Positions 1 through 8,297 of a stretch of 64,000 bases of DNA are shown piece after piece; positions within the stretch are counted from its first letter, which is position 1; each line of letters opens with the position of its first letter. The notes under the pieces were generated by a model, which saw nothing but the letters and a program-made list of their open reading frames with translations, did not search any database and was not told where the DNA came from. This DNA is from Thermoactinomyces sp. DSM 45891 (GTDB lineage: Bacteria; Bacillota; Bacilli; Thermoactinomycetales; Thermoactinomycetaceae): the NCBI RefSeq assembly GCF_900119485.1, contig NZ_FPJZ01000002.1:283172-347171 (forward strand), in the 5' to 3' direction. Made by a program: the position numbers and the translations under genes.

Positions 1-340
1 CACGTGTAAAGTCAGCATCTTTTAAGTTCTTCTTAACTTCATCTACCCCTTCATCCTTTGAGATAAAGCGAGCATCATTTACATTAGGTAAGCCTTTGAT
101 TTTGGTAGTTAACGCAGCAGCCTGCTCTTTCGTCACTTCGTCCTTCAGGACCACATTCATCGACACGTTATCTCCAACTTCATCGGTAATACTTCCTAAG
201 TTAATCGCAAAGATCACAAACACACCAAAAATCATCAACGTTACAGCGACAGCACCAATTGCTGCAAAGCTCATCCAAGAATTCTTTACAATCCCTCGGT
301 ACGCTTCACGGAAATGGCGACGTAGGGTATCAATCTTCAT
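1..340 (-). CDS. ftsX: Cell division protein FtsX, N-terminal part (cut by window edge)
   Basis: About 113 codons are visible, starting MKIDTLRRHFREAYRG. A membrane segment follows at about residues 22-45, then the start of the extracytoplasmic domain. FtsX is the membrane partner of the ATPase FtsE and relays division or sporulation signals to peptidoglycan hydrolases. The ATG at 340 lies inside the last codons of ftsE (11-base overlap) and has an AGGAGG-like site within ftsE, so the two are translationally coupled. The C-terminal half lies beyond base 1. Identity rests on the N-terminal sequence pattern plus the ftsE neighbour. Confidence 0.93.
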   Translation of the reverse strand, partial: MKIDTLRRHFREAYRGIVKNSWMSFAAIGAVAVTLMIFGVFVIFAINLGSITDEVGDNVSMNVVLKDEVTKEQAAALTTKIKGLPNVNDARFISKDEGVDEVKKNLKDADFTR

Positions 341-1016
341 AACCGTATTCGCCTCCTACTTCATCACGAACCACTATTCCCTGTTCAATGGCAATGACAC
401 GTTGACGCATGGTATTAACTATCTCTTTGTTGTGAGTAGCCATGACAACTGTCGTACCACGCATATTAATTTCTTCCAGTAAGTACATGATATCCCAAGA
501 GTTTTCCGGATCTAAGTTACCAGTAGGCTCGTCCGCAATGATAAATCCTGGATTATTAACGATTGCTCTAGCAATCGATACCCGTTGTTGTTCTCCACCT
601 GATAGTTGAGAAGGGAGAGCCTTCATGCGATCAGATAGACCCACAAGCTCCAGCGCTTCCTCTACCCTAGGTTGGATCTGTTTCGTTGGGACTTCGACCG
701 CTTCCAGAGCAAAGGCCACATTATCATAAGCAGACATATGTGGTAATAACTTATAGTCTTGGAATACAACTCCGATTTTTCTGCGCAAATGAGGAATCTT
801 CCAGTCACGAACACGTTTTACATTTACTCCGTTAATTAAAACAACTCCAGAAGTAGGCTTCTCTTCTCGATACATCAACTTGATAAAAGAACTTTTACCA
901 GCTCCACTCGGACCTACCACATAAACAAACTCACCCGTATCAATCGTGATGTTCACACCACGAAGAGCTTCGATTCCGTTTGGATATACCTTCCACACAT
1001 CATGCATTTCAATCAC
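330..1016 (-). CDS. ftsE: Cell division ATP-binding protein FtsE
   Basis: A 228-residue ABC ATPase of normal FtsE length. Walker A GPSGAGKSS lies at residues 35-43, the signature LSGGEQQR near 140, and Walker B IIADEPTGNLD just after. FtsE energises FtsX at the cytoplasmic face of the membrane. The start is GTG (MIEMHDVWKVYPNG), chosen because AAGGTGA lies about 6 bases upstream. It overlaps ftsX. In Bacillus, ftsEX sits downstream of prfB; here about 7 kb of other genes separate them. Confidence 0.96.
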   Translation of the reverse strand: MIEMHDVWKVYPNGIEALRGVNITIDTGEFVYVVGPSGAGKSSFIKLMYREEKPTSGVVLINGVNVKRVRDWKIPHLRRKIGVVFQDYKLLPHMSAYDNVAFALEAVEVPTKQIQPRVEEALELVGLSDRMKALPSQLSGGEQQRVSIARAIVNNPGFIIADEPTGNLDPENSWDIMYLLEEINMRGTTVVMATHNKEIVNTMRQRVIAIEQGIVVRDEVGGEYGYED

Positions 1017-1441
1017 AGAGTCACCTTCTTACATTAATCACTTTATTTGAAATTCCATTTCTCTACAATGATCACGTATGTATCCCTACTAAATATAATA
1101 GGATTTTTGATCAATAACACTCCTATTATAGCATTCATCTACTTGTTTTCTCAGATAACATTTTTCAAAATCATGATAGATCAGACACTTAAGGTTACAT
1201 AAATACGGTCCAAATGGAGAAAATACACTCCAAAGAACCTCTCTGAAACTAGTATTTAATAATTCTACTAATATCTGGAATAACCTTTAATCCATAACTT
1301 GGTTAGCCTATCAACTATCACTCTCTCTTTTTCTATCTCTCTTCATTAAGTTATCATCTATCTTTACATACATTTTCTTATGAATCAATGACAAAAATGT
1401 AGATATTATTACCACTTCTAAACAAGAAAGGGTGAGAAATA
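1017..1441. other. 425-base intergenic region between ftsE and corA
   Basis: AT-rich spacer between two divergently transcribed genes, so it should hold both promoters. I see no open frame with a ribosome binding site, no strong terminator hairpin, and no M-box (Mg2+ riboswitch) ahead of corA. Nothing else is recognisable. Confidence 0.5.
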
Positions 1442-2398
1442 TTGATCCGAACGATGGTTCTCACTAAGGAAGATAGACTCATTTTAGATGAGCCGATCCA
1501 TGATATTTTGGCGAGAAGGGATTTAAGATGGTATTGGATCGACTTTTCAAAACCTACTATAGAAGAAAGGGATTCCATACATTCATTCGGCTTCCATCCT
1601 TTAGCCGTAGAGGATTGCCTACATGTAAATCAGCGCCCCAAGGTAGACTATTACGATAACTATCAATTCTATGTAATGAATGGTCTCTATCACAAAACAT
1701 TAAAATCCCATGAAATCAGTGCCTTCTTAAGCCCGACTATGCTGGTTACATACCATGCCTTAGATTATGTCGAGATTGATGAAGTATGGGACTATCTTTC
1801 TTCTAACCAAGAAACACCACTGCAAGATACAAAATGGATTTTATATAGGATTATCGATAAAATGGTAGACGCTAGTTTCCCCCATCTTGAAAATATAGAA
1901 GAACAATTAAATCGTTTAGAAAGTAAGTCCTCTCGTTCCTATCAAATTCAAACATTAATGGATGAGTTATTTGTGATACGAAGAAAACTATCTCATATCC
2001 GTCACTTTGCCATCCCTATGCGGGAATTGATAGATCGTATGATTCACTCAGAAAAACAAAACCATAGTAACGAAGAACGGAGACATTACCAAGATGTCCA
2101 CGATCATCTAGTAAAGCTCGCCGCCATGATTGAGGCCAGTAGAGAAATCACATCGGATATTCGGGATAACTACCTTTCGGTTAACTCAAACCGTATGAAC
2201 ACTGTGATGATGACCCTTACTGTCATTACAACGATCTTTATGCCCCTAACCTTTATTGCCGGAATCTACGGTATGAACTTCCAAAACATGCCTGAGCTAA
2301 AATGGCAATATGGTTATTTTCTGGTTCTGGGTGTAATGGCCATTCTGGGTTTTACTATGTATTTACTCTTTAAGAAAAAAGGATGGTTTGATGAATAA
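1442..2398 (+). CDS. corA: CorA-family divalent cation (Mg2+/Co2+) transporter
   Basis: A 318-residue protein with a long cytoplasmic N-terminal domain, a helical stalk (about residues 140-245) and two C-terminal membrane helices. The first helix ends in the family signature YGMNF, and a basic tail KKKGW follows the second. CorA forms a homopentameric channel for Mg2+ and sometimes Co2+ or Ni2+. The start is TTG, preceded by AAAGGGTGA at 6 bases spacing; an in-frame ATG four codons later is the alternative. It overlaps the next gene by 8 bases. Metal specificity cannot be read from the sequence. Confidence 0.9.
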   Translation: MIRTMVLTKEDRLILDEPIHDILARRDLRWYWIDFSKPTIEERDSIHSFGFHPLAVEDCLHVNQRPKVDYYDNYQFYVMNGLYHKTLKSHEISAFLSPTMLVTYHALDYVEIDEVWDYLSSNQETPLQDTKWILYRIIDKMVDASFPHLENIEEQLNRLESKSSRSYQIQTLMDELFVIRRKLSHIRHFAIPMRELIDRMIHSEKQNHSNEERRHYQDVHDHLVKLAAMIEASREITSDIRDNYLSVNSNRMNTVMMTLTVITTIFMPLTFIAGIYGMNFQNMPELKWQYGYFLVLGVMAILGFTMYLLFKKKGWFDE

Positions 2399-3272
2399 AT
2401 CTACGAAAATAGCAACTCTTGTCATGACTGTCACTGTTTTCTCATCTATGATCATGACTGCTTGTCAATCAAATCAGACAAGTCCCACTGAGCCATCAGA
2501 AACTACGAAGACAACGGCTGAAACGAGTCAAAAAGACAAGACTACTCCCGATGAAAAGCAAATCCAAGCAATCCGATCCCAGTTTCAAAACGCCACCCCT
2601 GCTCATTGGGGAGAGAAAATGCCTGGAATCATCTCCAAGCTTCCCACAAGCGAAAAAGTAATTGCCCTCACTTTTGATGCGTGTGGAGGCAAACACGGAG
2701 ACGGGTATGATGCGGAACTGATTCAATATTTACAAGAAAATCAGATCCCAGCGACACTCTTCTTAAATGCTCGTTGGATTGAATCCCACCCAGAGTTGAC
2801 AAAGCAACTCGCTAACAATCCATTATTTGAAATCGAAAATCACGGCTCTGAACACCGTCCACTTTCTATAAACGGACGTTCTGTTTATGGAATTCAAGGA
2901 ACCCAAAATCTTGATGGTATCATCCAAGAAATCATCGTCAATCATCGCCTCATTGAAAAGATGACTGGCAGAGCGCCCCGCTTTTTCCGTGCAGGCACTG
3001 CTTATTACGATGATATCGCAGTTCAGGTAGCCAAACAGTTAGATGAGCAGATCGCTGGATTCCACATTACAGGAGATGCTGGAGCTACTTTTAATCAAGT
3101 ACAAGTTAAAAATGCAATGTTACAAGCGAAACCCGGATCCATCATTCTCCTACATATGAACCAACCCAGAGGCAATACAGCAGAAGGCATAAAAGAAGCG
3201 ATACCCCTTCTAAAAAAGCAAGGATACCGCTTTGTAAAAATGGACCCGTATATTCCTACTCAACCTTCATAA
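2391..3272 (+). CDS. Lipoprotein polysaccharide deacetylase (NodB-like)
   Basis: About 293 residues. An N-terminal signal peptide ends in a lipobox (IMTAC), so the enzyme should be anchored to the outer face of the membrane after a Ser/Thr-rich linker (residues 25-55). The NodB-like domain shows motif 1 as TFDACGG, the metal-binding HxxxH as NHGSEHRP, the RAGTAYYD region, and LLHMN near the C-terminus. Motif 1 is normally TFDD; here the second Asp is Ala, although a later DAEL may compensate. Likely role: N- or O-deacetylation of a cell-wall polymer. The ATG at 2391 is preferred over the TTG at 2388 (AAGGAT lies 6 bases upstream). It overlaps corA, implying cotranscription. Confidence 0.82.
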   Translation: MNKSTKIATLVMTVTVFSSMIMTACQSNQTSPTEPSETTKTTAETSQKDKTTPDEKQIQAIRSQFQNATPAHWGEKMPGIISKLPTSEKVIALTFDACGGKHGDGYDAELIQYLQENQIPATLFLNARWIESHPELTKQLANNPLFEIENHGSEHRPLSINGRSVYGIQGTQNLDGIIQEIIVNHRLIEKMTGRAPRFFRAGTAYYDDIAVQVAKQLDEQIAGFHITGDAGATFNQVQVKNAMLQAKPGSIILLHMNQPRGNTAEGIKEAIPLLKKQGYRFVKMDPYIPTQPS

Positions 3273-3712
3273 GGGGAAACATAGATTACATATTTTTTTC
3301 GATTTTCATCCACTTCTGTCGACTGCTTTTGCCAACAACGCCCTTGAATCACATGCAATTCCGCTAGTAAAGATAGCAACACGTCCTGTGCTGAAAAATG
3401 CTTCTGTTCTTGTAAAATCGGATATTGAGTCCAATCTGGGTGAAAATGGCGAAATTCCAATTTCACCCCTTTCCAATTGGGCTCAAATACAATCCCCTTC
3501 TCCACAACCTGTTCCTCCGGATTGTGTTGTACATAAATCGAATAAATCATCCCGTCGATCTCCGTCAATGTCTGCTCGTATACCTTATGGTCTTTTACCC
3601 AGTAATCACAAGCAAAACGGAGGAGGATCTCCTCTTTGGCGATCCTCGGATAGTGAGCAATAACAGGATACTTTTTATTAGAATCATCTAAAATATACTG
3701 CAAATAATGCAC
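3260..3712 (-). CDS. Conserved-looking hypothetical protein, last gene of the TerC/ATP-grasp module
   Basis: A 150-residue soluble protein with no signal peptide or membrane segment, rich in aromatic residues and His (MHYLQYILDD at the start, RHFHPDW near residue 88). I do not recognise the family. It lies 13 bases downstream of the DUF350 gene on the same strand and overlaps the 3' end of the deacetylase gene by 13 bases tail to tail. The tight spacing suggests it belongs to the same transcript as the DUF350 and ATP-grasp genes. Confidence 0.7.
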   Translation of the reverse strand: MHYLQYILDDSNKKYPVIAHYPRIAKEEILLRFACDYWVKDHKVYEQTLTEIDGMIYSIYVQHNPEEQVVEKGIVFEPNWKGVKLEFRHFHPDWTQYPILQEQKHFSAQDVLLSLLAELHVIQGRCWQKQSTEVDENRKKYVIYVSPYEG

Positions 3713-3725
3713 GAGAAAGCTCTCC

Positions 3726-4160
3726 TTAATAATAGATGGAAGCTGCTAAAATTAAGCTACTAATGAGACTGATTCGCGAAGAAAAGATCGCTACAGGAAC
3801 ATTCCCCTTCGGAATCTCCTTAATCACGCTAAATGGAGTGATGAGATGGAAAAGATAGAATACCAATACTTGAAAGACAACCCCAATCACACCCCAAATA
3901 ATGAAATCAACTATATTTTGAGCGCTTAAGATAGCCGAAGCTAAGACAATAGTCAGCCCTAAAATCTTGCCGCTCAAATCATAAGCTGCCGCTTTACCTG
4001 CTGCGACTTTACTTGCGTCATCCGTCTGAGAAGCTTCCTTAAGCAATTGAAATTCTGGGTACGGTGTGGTTACAGCAAAAACGACTATCCCTAATATTAA
4101 AATAGGGATGGAAATCCCTAAATAAGTTAAAAAATTAATAAATGCCTCCCACTGCGTCAT
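3726..4160 (-). CDS. DUF350 family membrane protein (YjfL-like)
   Basis: A 144-residue protein with about four hydrophobic segments (residues 10-30, 65-85, 88-110, 125-143). The pattern, including the GKILGLTIVLASAI region, fits DUF350. E. coli YjfL is the best-known member and is encoded beside YjfM (DUF1190) and YjfC, a glutathionylspermidine-synthase-like ATP-grasp protein. Here it lies 15 bases downstream of such an ATP-grasp gene, repeating that arrangement. No biochemical function is established; a role in membrane-associated stress response is inferred from context. Confidence 0.78.
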   Translation of the reverse strand: MTQWEAFINFLTYLGISIPILILGIVVFAVTTPYPEFQLLKEASQTDDASKVAAGKAAAYDLSGKILGLTIVLASAILSAQNIVDFIIWGVIGVVFQVLVFYLFHLITPFSVIKEIPKGNVPVAIFSSRISLISSLILAASIYY

Positions 4161-4175
4161 TGACCATTAGCCCCC

Positions 4176-5417
4176 TTATTTATAACCAAATGGGAGATAG
4201 TAAGCTAAATTACCTGTAATCTCCCGATCCAAGCGAGTCACCAAGGCAGAAGCTTGCCCTCCCACATAAAAGCAGCCCCATAACAACTTCCCACGATAAG
4301 GGCCTTTCAGTGTCTCCACTTCCATAGTAGGTAGTTCGGCCAACTCCTGATAAATCATCATTTGGTCCCTGTATTCGTCTTCTCCATCTTTCGCAAGAAT
4401 CTCACCTTCAGCCGAATATAAGGTGACTGCTCCACCTTCCCGTCCGAAGATTGGTTTTTTTACATATGGCTTTTCACCACTAAATTCATCATCTAAATAG
4501 GTCGGTAAAAAATAAGTTTCAATCACTTCATGCTCTTCAGGGGTAAAAAATTGATTTTGCTCATGCAATGACCATATAAGTGCCTGGATCGCCTTTGTCT
4601 GAGCTACGAAGGCAGATGGTGGGTTAATCATTGCCAATCGCTTTCCCGCTACTAATTGAAGAATATGTTCACCAATGGGGTAGCCCTGTTCCGTCTGATC
4701 CTTGGCAAAAAACTCACCTGCATGTAACCGATACAAAACATCGACAGAAACCCAATTTCCTTCATCCATGTAACATAGCTGATGATCCTCAAGTAAAATC
4801 CCTAATTGAGAAAGTGGGATAAAACGACCGCCAATCCCACTGTGATTCAGAAGGAATTTCGCCGTTCCCTCATCCTCTGCATGACCGCCAATTGAGGTAA
4901 ACACCTTTGTATGGATACCGTATCCGGATTCTTGATAGGCTGTTACCGTTTGCTGAAAGGCTTTTGTGATATGTGCTTCCATACCGTGATTCGGGTTCTC
5001 CATTCCAAAAAAACGGCAAGCTTGTTCATTCACATAATAAGCCTCTACCACACTCGTCGGCGTATCACTATTAAATTCCATCATCTTAATACCTTGAGGA
5101 GTACATGCAAAATCAAACCTACCAATCGTAGTGATAAACGAAAGCGGTAGGGTCGTACGGCAAAACAGAAAGGCAGCATGAGGAATCCCTAGTTCACTGA
5201 GTAATGGATCAGAACCTTGTTGAAGAGCACAGGTCAGCCGTCCGTAAAGATCTCCGATGCACTGAGTTGCCACGCGAATCTCATCGACAAATGACTCTGT
5301 TATAGTCTTACACTGTCCTAAGGCATACTCTTGTCCCTGCGTGAGATCCCATGTAAATATCCCTTCCTCACGAATAGGCTGGTACATTTGTTCTCGCATT
5401 TGATTATATTTATTCAT
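4176..5417 (-). CDS. Glutathionylspermidine synthase-like ATP-grasp ligase (YgiC/YjfC family)
   Basis: A 413-residue protein of normal length for the pre-ATP-grasp/ATP-grasp family. Recognisable blocks are KMMEFNSDTPTSVVEAY near residue 110, INPPSAF near 260, KKPIFGREGGAV near 320, and the glycine-rich C-terminus GGQASALVTRLDREITG. The family joins a carboxylate to an amine at ATP cost; YgiC and YjfC lack the amidase half of true glutathionylspermidine synthase, as does this protein. The substrate is unknown. It sits between the small lipoprotein (17 bases upstream) and DUF350, matching proteobacterial ygiB-ygiC and yjfL-yjfM-yjfC clusters. Confidence 0.85.
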   Translation of the reverse strand: MNKYNQMREQMYQPIREEGIFTWDLTQGQEYALGQCKTITESFVDEIRVATQCIGDLYGRLTCALQQGSDPLLSELGIPHAAFLFCRTTLPLSFITTIGRFDFACTPQGIKMMEFNSDTPTSVVEAYYVNEQACRFFGMENPNHGMEAHITKAFQQTVTAYQESGYGIHTKVFTSIGGHAEDEGTAKFLLNHSGIGGRFIPLSQLGILLEDHQLCYMDEGNWVSVDVLYRLHAGEFFAKDQTEQGYPIGEHILQLVAGKRLAMINPPSAFVAQTKAIQALIWSLHEQNQFFTPEEHEVIETYFLPTYLDDEFSGEKPYVKKPIFGREGGAVTLYSAEGEILAKDGEDEYRDQMMIYQELAELPTMEVETLKGPYRGKLLWGCFYVGGQASALVTRLDREITGNLAYYLPFGYK

Positions 5418-5433
5418 AATCTATTGTTCCACC

Positions 5434-5667
5434 CTAACCACCCGAACTAGATGAAACAGAGCTATCATATTTTACATACCCGGCTTTTTTTCCATCCTTA
5501 ATAAGATAAGAGTTGGGATTATAGGTACTTCCATCATCATCACAAAATTTATCTGAGTTCAAGTCATCACAGAATTCCAAGTCGCTCCCACTACTACATC
5601 CCGAAAGTGGAGCCATTGTCACAGAAGCAACAAACAGTCCTACTAATTTGGCTGTTCTGCTTTTCAT
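5434..5667 (-). CDS. Small acidic lipoprotein, positional analogue of YgiB/YjfM
   Basis: A 77-residue protein. The signal peptide ends in the lipobox LSGC, giving a lipid-anchored peptide of about 55 residues. The mature part has an acidic, Cys-containing core (FCDDLNSDKFCDDDG) and a Ser/Gly tail (SSVSSSSGG). The DxNxD spacing resembles a Ca2+-binding loop. The start at 5667 is chosen over an upstream in-frame codon because a GGGGGG-type site precedes it at about 4 bases. In Proteobacteria a DUF1190 lipoprotein occupies this slot beside the same ATP-grasp enzyme; I see no clear sequence match to it, so the analogy is positional. Confidence 0.75.
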   Translation of the reverse strand: MKSRTAKLVGLFVASVTMAPLSGCSSGSDLEFCDDLNSDKFCDDDGSTYNPNSYLIKDGKKAGYVKYDSSVSSSSGG

Positions 5668-5711
5668 CTTACCCCCCCTATAATCAAGATCCACTGTTAT
5701 CTAATCATCTA

Positions 5712-6401
5712 CTATGAGGTTTGTACCTCATCCGTTGCTTTTTTACTCTTCTGTTTTTGAAAATATCCCCAAGCCAAAACACCAAGTACAGCTAATACTT
5801 GAACACCGTAGCTAAGCAGCGAGCCTGACGGGAAATAAGGTTTCATAAATTTCTCTTTGATGAGCATGCCACCCGCCGTCCAAGCTAATACTCCAGAGCC
5901 CACATATAAAATCCATGGAAAACGATCCATCAACCGGAGGAATAGAGTACTTCCCCAAACAATAATCGGCACACTAATTACTAAGCCTAAGATCACGAGT
6001 AGATAATTTCCATGTGCAGCACCTGCTACTGCTAATACATTATCCAAGCCCATTACGGTATCTGCAATTATAATCGTTTGAATCGCTTGGAATACCGTTT
6101 TCTTCGCTTCAATCTCATGACCCTTGTCATCAGCTAATAACTTGCAAGAAATCCATAATAATAAAATGCCACCAACTAATAATAAACCCGGAATTTTTAG
6201 TAACCACACTACCGCTGAGGTTGCTACAACCCGCATGACAACAGCACCTACAGTCCCCCAAAATATAACCTTGTTTTGTTGCTCTTTTGGAAGGTTTCTT
6301 GCTGCTAAACCAATGACAATTGCATTATCCCCTGCTAGTACGAGGTCGATGATCACAATCGATATAAGTGCTGTTAAAAACTCTGTTGTAAATAAATCCA
6401 T
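5712..6401 (-). CDS. TerC family integral membrane protein (YkoY/YjbE type)
   Basis: A 229-residue protein with about seven membrane helices and the two Asp-bearing TerC motifs: LVLAGDNAIVIGLAARNLP near residue 20 and IADTVMGLDNVLAVAGAAHGN near 110. Bacillus TerC homologues YkoY and YjbE export Mn2+ and help metalate secreted proteins. The start MDLFTTEFL is chosen because GGAGAAGG lies 8 bases upstream; an in-frame extension of 14 codons lacks a site. It is the first gene behind a yybP-ykoY riboswitch, so expression should rise with Mn2+. The lipoprotein gene follows after 44 bases. Confidence 0.92.
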   Translation of the reverse strand: MDLFTTEFLTALISIVIIDLVLAGDNAIVIGLAARNLPKEQQNKVIFWGTVGAVVMRVVATSAVVWLLKIPGLLLVGGILLLWISCKLLADDKGHEIEAKKTVFQAIQTIIIADTVMGLDNVLAVAGAAHGNYLLVILGLVISVPIIVWGSTLFLRLMDRFPWILYVGSGVLAWTAGGMLIKEKFMKPYFPSGSLLSYGVQVLAVLGVLAWGYFQKQKSKKATDEVQTS

Positions 6402-6445
6402 ATAAACCTTCTCCTTTTTTTGTTTAAAATTACGTAACCACAAGA

Positions 6446-6572
6446 AAAGACCTTTACCCTAAAAGGAAAAATCCAAATAGGATAAAGGTCTTGCTAACAA
6501 CGATTACGTTGCCAACAAAGCCGGGGAATCCTCCCGTAATGACGACTTTGTTGTAACAGCTACTCCCCTTTA
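6446..6572 (-). promoter_or_regulatory. yybP-ykoY (Mn2+-sensing) riboswitch with intrinsic terminator
   Basis: Read on the minus strand, the leader opens with GGGGAGUAGCUGUUACAAC, contains CCCCGGC and GGCAACGUA, and ends AGCAAGACCUUU, the conserved blocks of the yybP-ykoY aptamer. The last arm forms a terminator: AGACCTTTATCC (6482-6493) pairs with GGGTAAAGGTCT (6448-6460). In this class Mn2+ binding prevents termination and turns on the downstream transporter gene, here TerC. Confidence 0.93.
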
Positions 6573-6666
6573 AACATACATATATGGCATTTGTTACTTC
6601 CATCATAATCGAGTAATCAAAATACTGTCAATGAGTATTTCTTATAAAACATAACACGAAATTCTA

Positions 6667-7485
6667 TTAGTACAACCGTTTTTTCTTATTAACCCTTTTT
6701 CTATCTTGAAACCCTTCGGGGTTCGCTTTTTCCCGAGTAGCACTTGGCTCTTGTAATTCCTTGCTCTGAGAATGATCTGCAGCTATCGGAGTCACCTTCA
6801 TTGTCTCCATTGCTTCCACCACCGGGACCTGTTTAGAGGAATCCGTCTCTTCTTCAGTAGAATCTACCCCTAAAAGGTTTTGCTTATACAATCGTCGCGT
6901 AATCGCTTTAGAATGAGTCGAAGACGAATCTTGATCCTGCTCTAGCCCTAGCTCAGGTTGCACAACAGAATGGGGGGAAGTAGGTTCCTTCCTAGCAAAA
7001 CGACGACGTGCAAATGGTTGAGTGTGCGTTAAGAACTCTTCTTCATGATGACCATTCTGTCCACTTTCTTTCCTATCATCTTCTAGAAGAGTGTTCTGTG
7101 CATGCTGCTCTCTTCGACTTCTCCAAGAAGATGGTTGGCCAAATTCTGCTTTTTCTACTTCTTTTTTCCTTACTAGTTTATGTTCAATTAACGAGGATGC
7201 TACATGATCTTTATTAGTAATTTCTTCCTGATCCTCGTCCACTTGTTCTGTCTCTGATAAGTATTGTGCTTGTTGGCGTTTTCGTTCACGTCTACGAGTA
7301 CTCCGACGCACTTTTTCTACCGATATACTTGAAGTTTCGTATTGCTCATCTTCTGGAAAGAATTGATTCAGCTCTTCCAATTCCTTAGCCCGCTTTTTTC
7401 CGATGATAATACTAACTCCAGCAATCATAACAACGATGATTACTCCAAGACCAACCCAAAGCATTGGTCCGTTAAGAAAAGACAT
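6667..7485 (-). CDS. Hypothetical single-pass membrane protein with long charged cytoplasmic tail
   Basis: About 272 residues: a short N-terminus (MSFLNGP), one membrane helix at about residues 6-29, then a basic/acidic low-complexity tail rich in Arg, Glu, Gln and Ser with RRSTRRRERKRQQ near residue 60. No catalytic motif is visible, and the tail is probably disordered. The start at 7485 has GGAGG upstream; the in-frame ATG at 7506, overlapping the stop of the hydratase gene as TAATG, is the alternative and also has AAAGGA. It is probably cotranscribed with the enoyl-CoA hydratase gene. Function unknown. Confidence 0.72.
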   Translation of the reverse strand: MSFLNGPMLWVGLGVIIVVMIAGVSIIIGKKRAKELEELNQFFPEDEQYETSSISVEKVRRSTRRRERKRQQAQYLSETEQVDEDQEEITNKDHVASSLIEHKLVRKKEVEKAEFGQPSSWRSRREQHAQNTLLEDDRKESGQNGHHEEEFLTHTQPFARRRFARKEPTSPHSVVQPELGLEQDQDSSSTHSKAITRRLYKQNLLGVDSTEEETDSSKQVPVVEAMETMKVTPIAADHSQSKELQEPSATREKANPEGFQDRKRVNKKKRLY

Positions 7486-7505
7486 AACGAAACCTCCATT
7501 GATCA

Positions 7506-8297
7506 TTAATTTCCTTTAAAATGAGGACGACGTTTTTCAATAAACGCATCCATTCCTTCCATCCGGTCCTGTGAGTGGAAAGTGAGTCCGAAATAAGAGG
7601 CCTCCATACGCAAACCACTCTTAAGGTCTACTTCCACACCATTATGAATGGCTTTCTTTATAAAATGAAGTGCTAGCGGAGCCTGTTTCGACAACTGGTC
7701 AGCTAGACGTTTCGCTTCATCCATTAGTTGATCAGTAGGTACCACTTTCTGTACAAGCCCGAGTTGATAAGCTTCCTGAGCAGAAATACGATCCCCCGTC
7801 ATACAAAGATACTTCGCATGATTCCGCCCAATCGCGCGAGCAAGACGTTGCGTACCTCCATAACCCGGGATTACACCTAAATTAATCTCTGGTTGTCCAA
7901 ATGAAGCTTGATCTGATGCTAGTATCATATCTCCACACATGGCAAGTTCGCAACCTCCACCTAGAGCAAATCCATTAATTGCCATAATAACAGGCTTGGT
8001 AAGGTCCTCTATTTTTTGGAAAATGGCTTGCCCTCGTAGAGCTTTCTGCTCTGCTTCAATCGATGTTTCGATCTGACGCAACTCCGTAATATCTGCACCA
8101 GCTACAAATGCCTTCTCACCCGCACCCGTTATAATAACCGCACGAACAGACTCTTCTTGCTGAATCCAAGTAATAACTTGATCCAATTCTTCTAACAACT
8201 CTACATTAAGTGCATTTAATACTTTAGGACGATTTAAGGTGACCATTACCGTTCCGTCTGATTGCTCTACCAATAAATGTTTATATGCTTCCATCAT
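7506..8297 (-). CDS. Enoyl-CoA hydratase/isomerase family protein
   Basis: A 263-residue crotonase-fold protein of usual length. The oxyanion-hole blocks are visible as AFVAGADI (about residues 63-70) and ALGGGCELAMCGD (about 107-119). The acidic residue region is PEINLGVIPGYGGTQRL, which carries both Glu positions expected of a hydratase. It probably hydrates trans-2-enoyl-CoA in fatty-acid degradation, but 3-hydroxybutyryl-CoA dehydratase activity is equally possible. The ATG at 8297 is chosen (GGGTGG 5 bases upstream). It is followed directly by the charged membrane protein gene. Confidence 0.9.
   Translation of the reverse strand: MMEAYKHLLVEQSDGTVMVTLNRPKVLNALNVELLEELDQVITWIQQEESVRAVIITGAGEKAFVAGADITELRQIETSIEAEQKALRGQAIFQKIEDLTKPVIMAINGFALGGGCELAMCGDMILASDQASFGQPEINLGVIPGYGGTQRLARAIGRNHAKYLCMTGDRISAQEAYQLGLVQKVVPTDQLMDEAKRLADQLSKQAPLALHFIKKAIHNGVEVDLKSGLRMEASYFGLTFHSQDRMEGMDAFIEKRRPHFKGN

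Noticed and set aside
96..482. Plus-strand ORF over ftsX/ftsE
   Set aside because: Antisense shadow with no ribosome binding site, and both genes on the other strand are clear.
1017..1441. M-box riboswitch before corA
   Set aside because: No conserved M-box elements and no terminator hairpin seen.
3388..3691. Two plus-strand ORFs opposite the 150-residue unknown gene
   Set aside because: Low-complexity shadow translations without ribosome binding sites; the minus-strand frame has the coding context and operon spacing.
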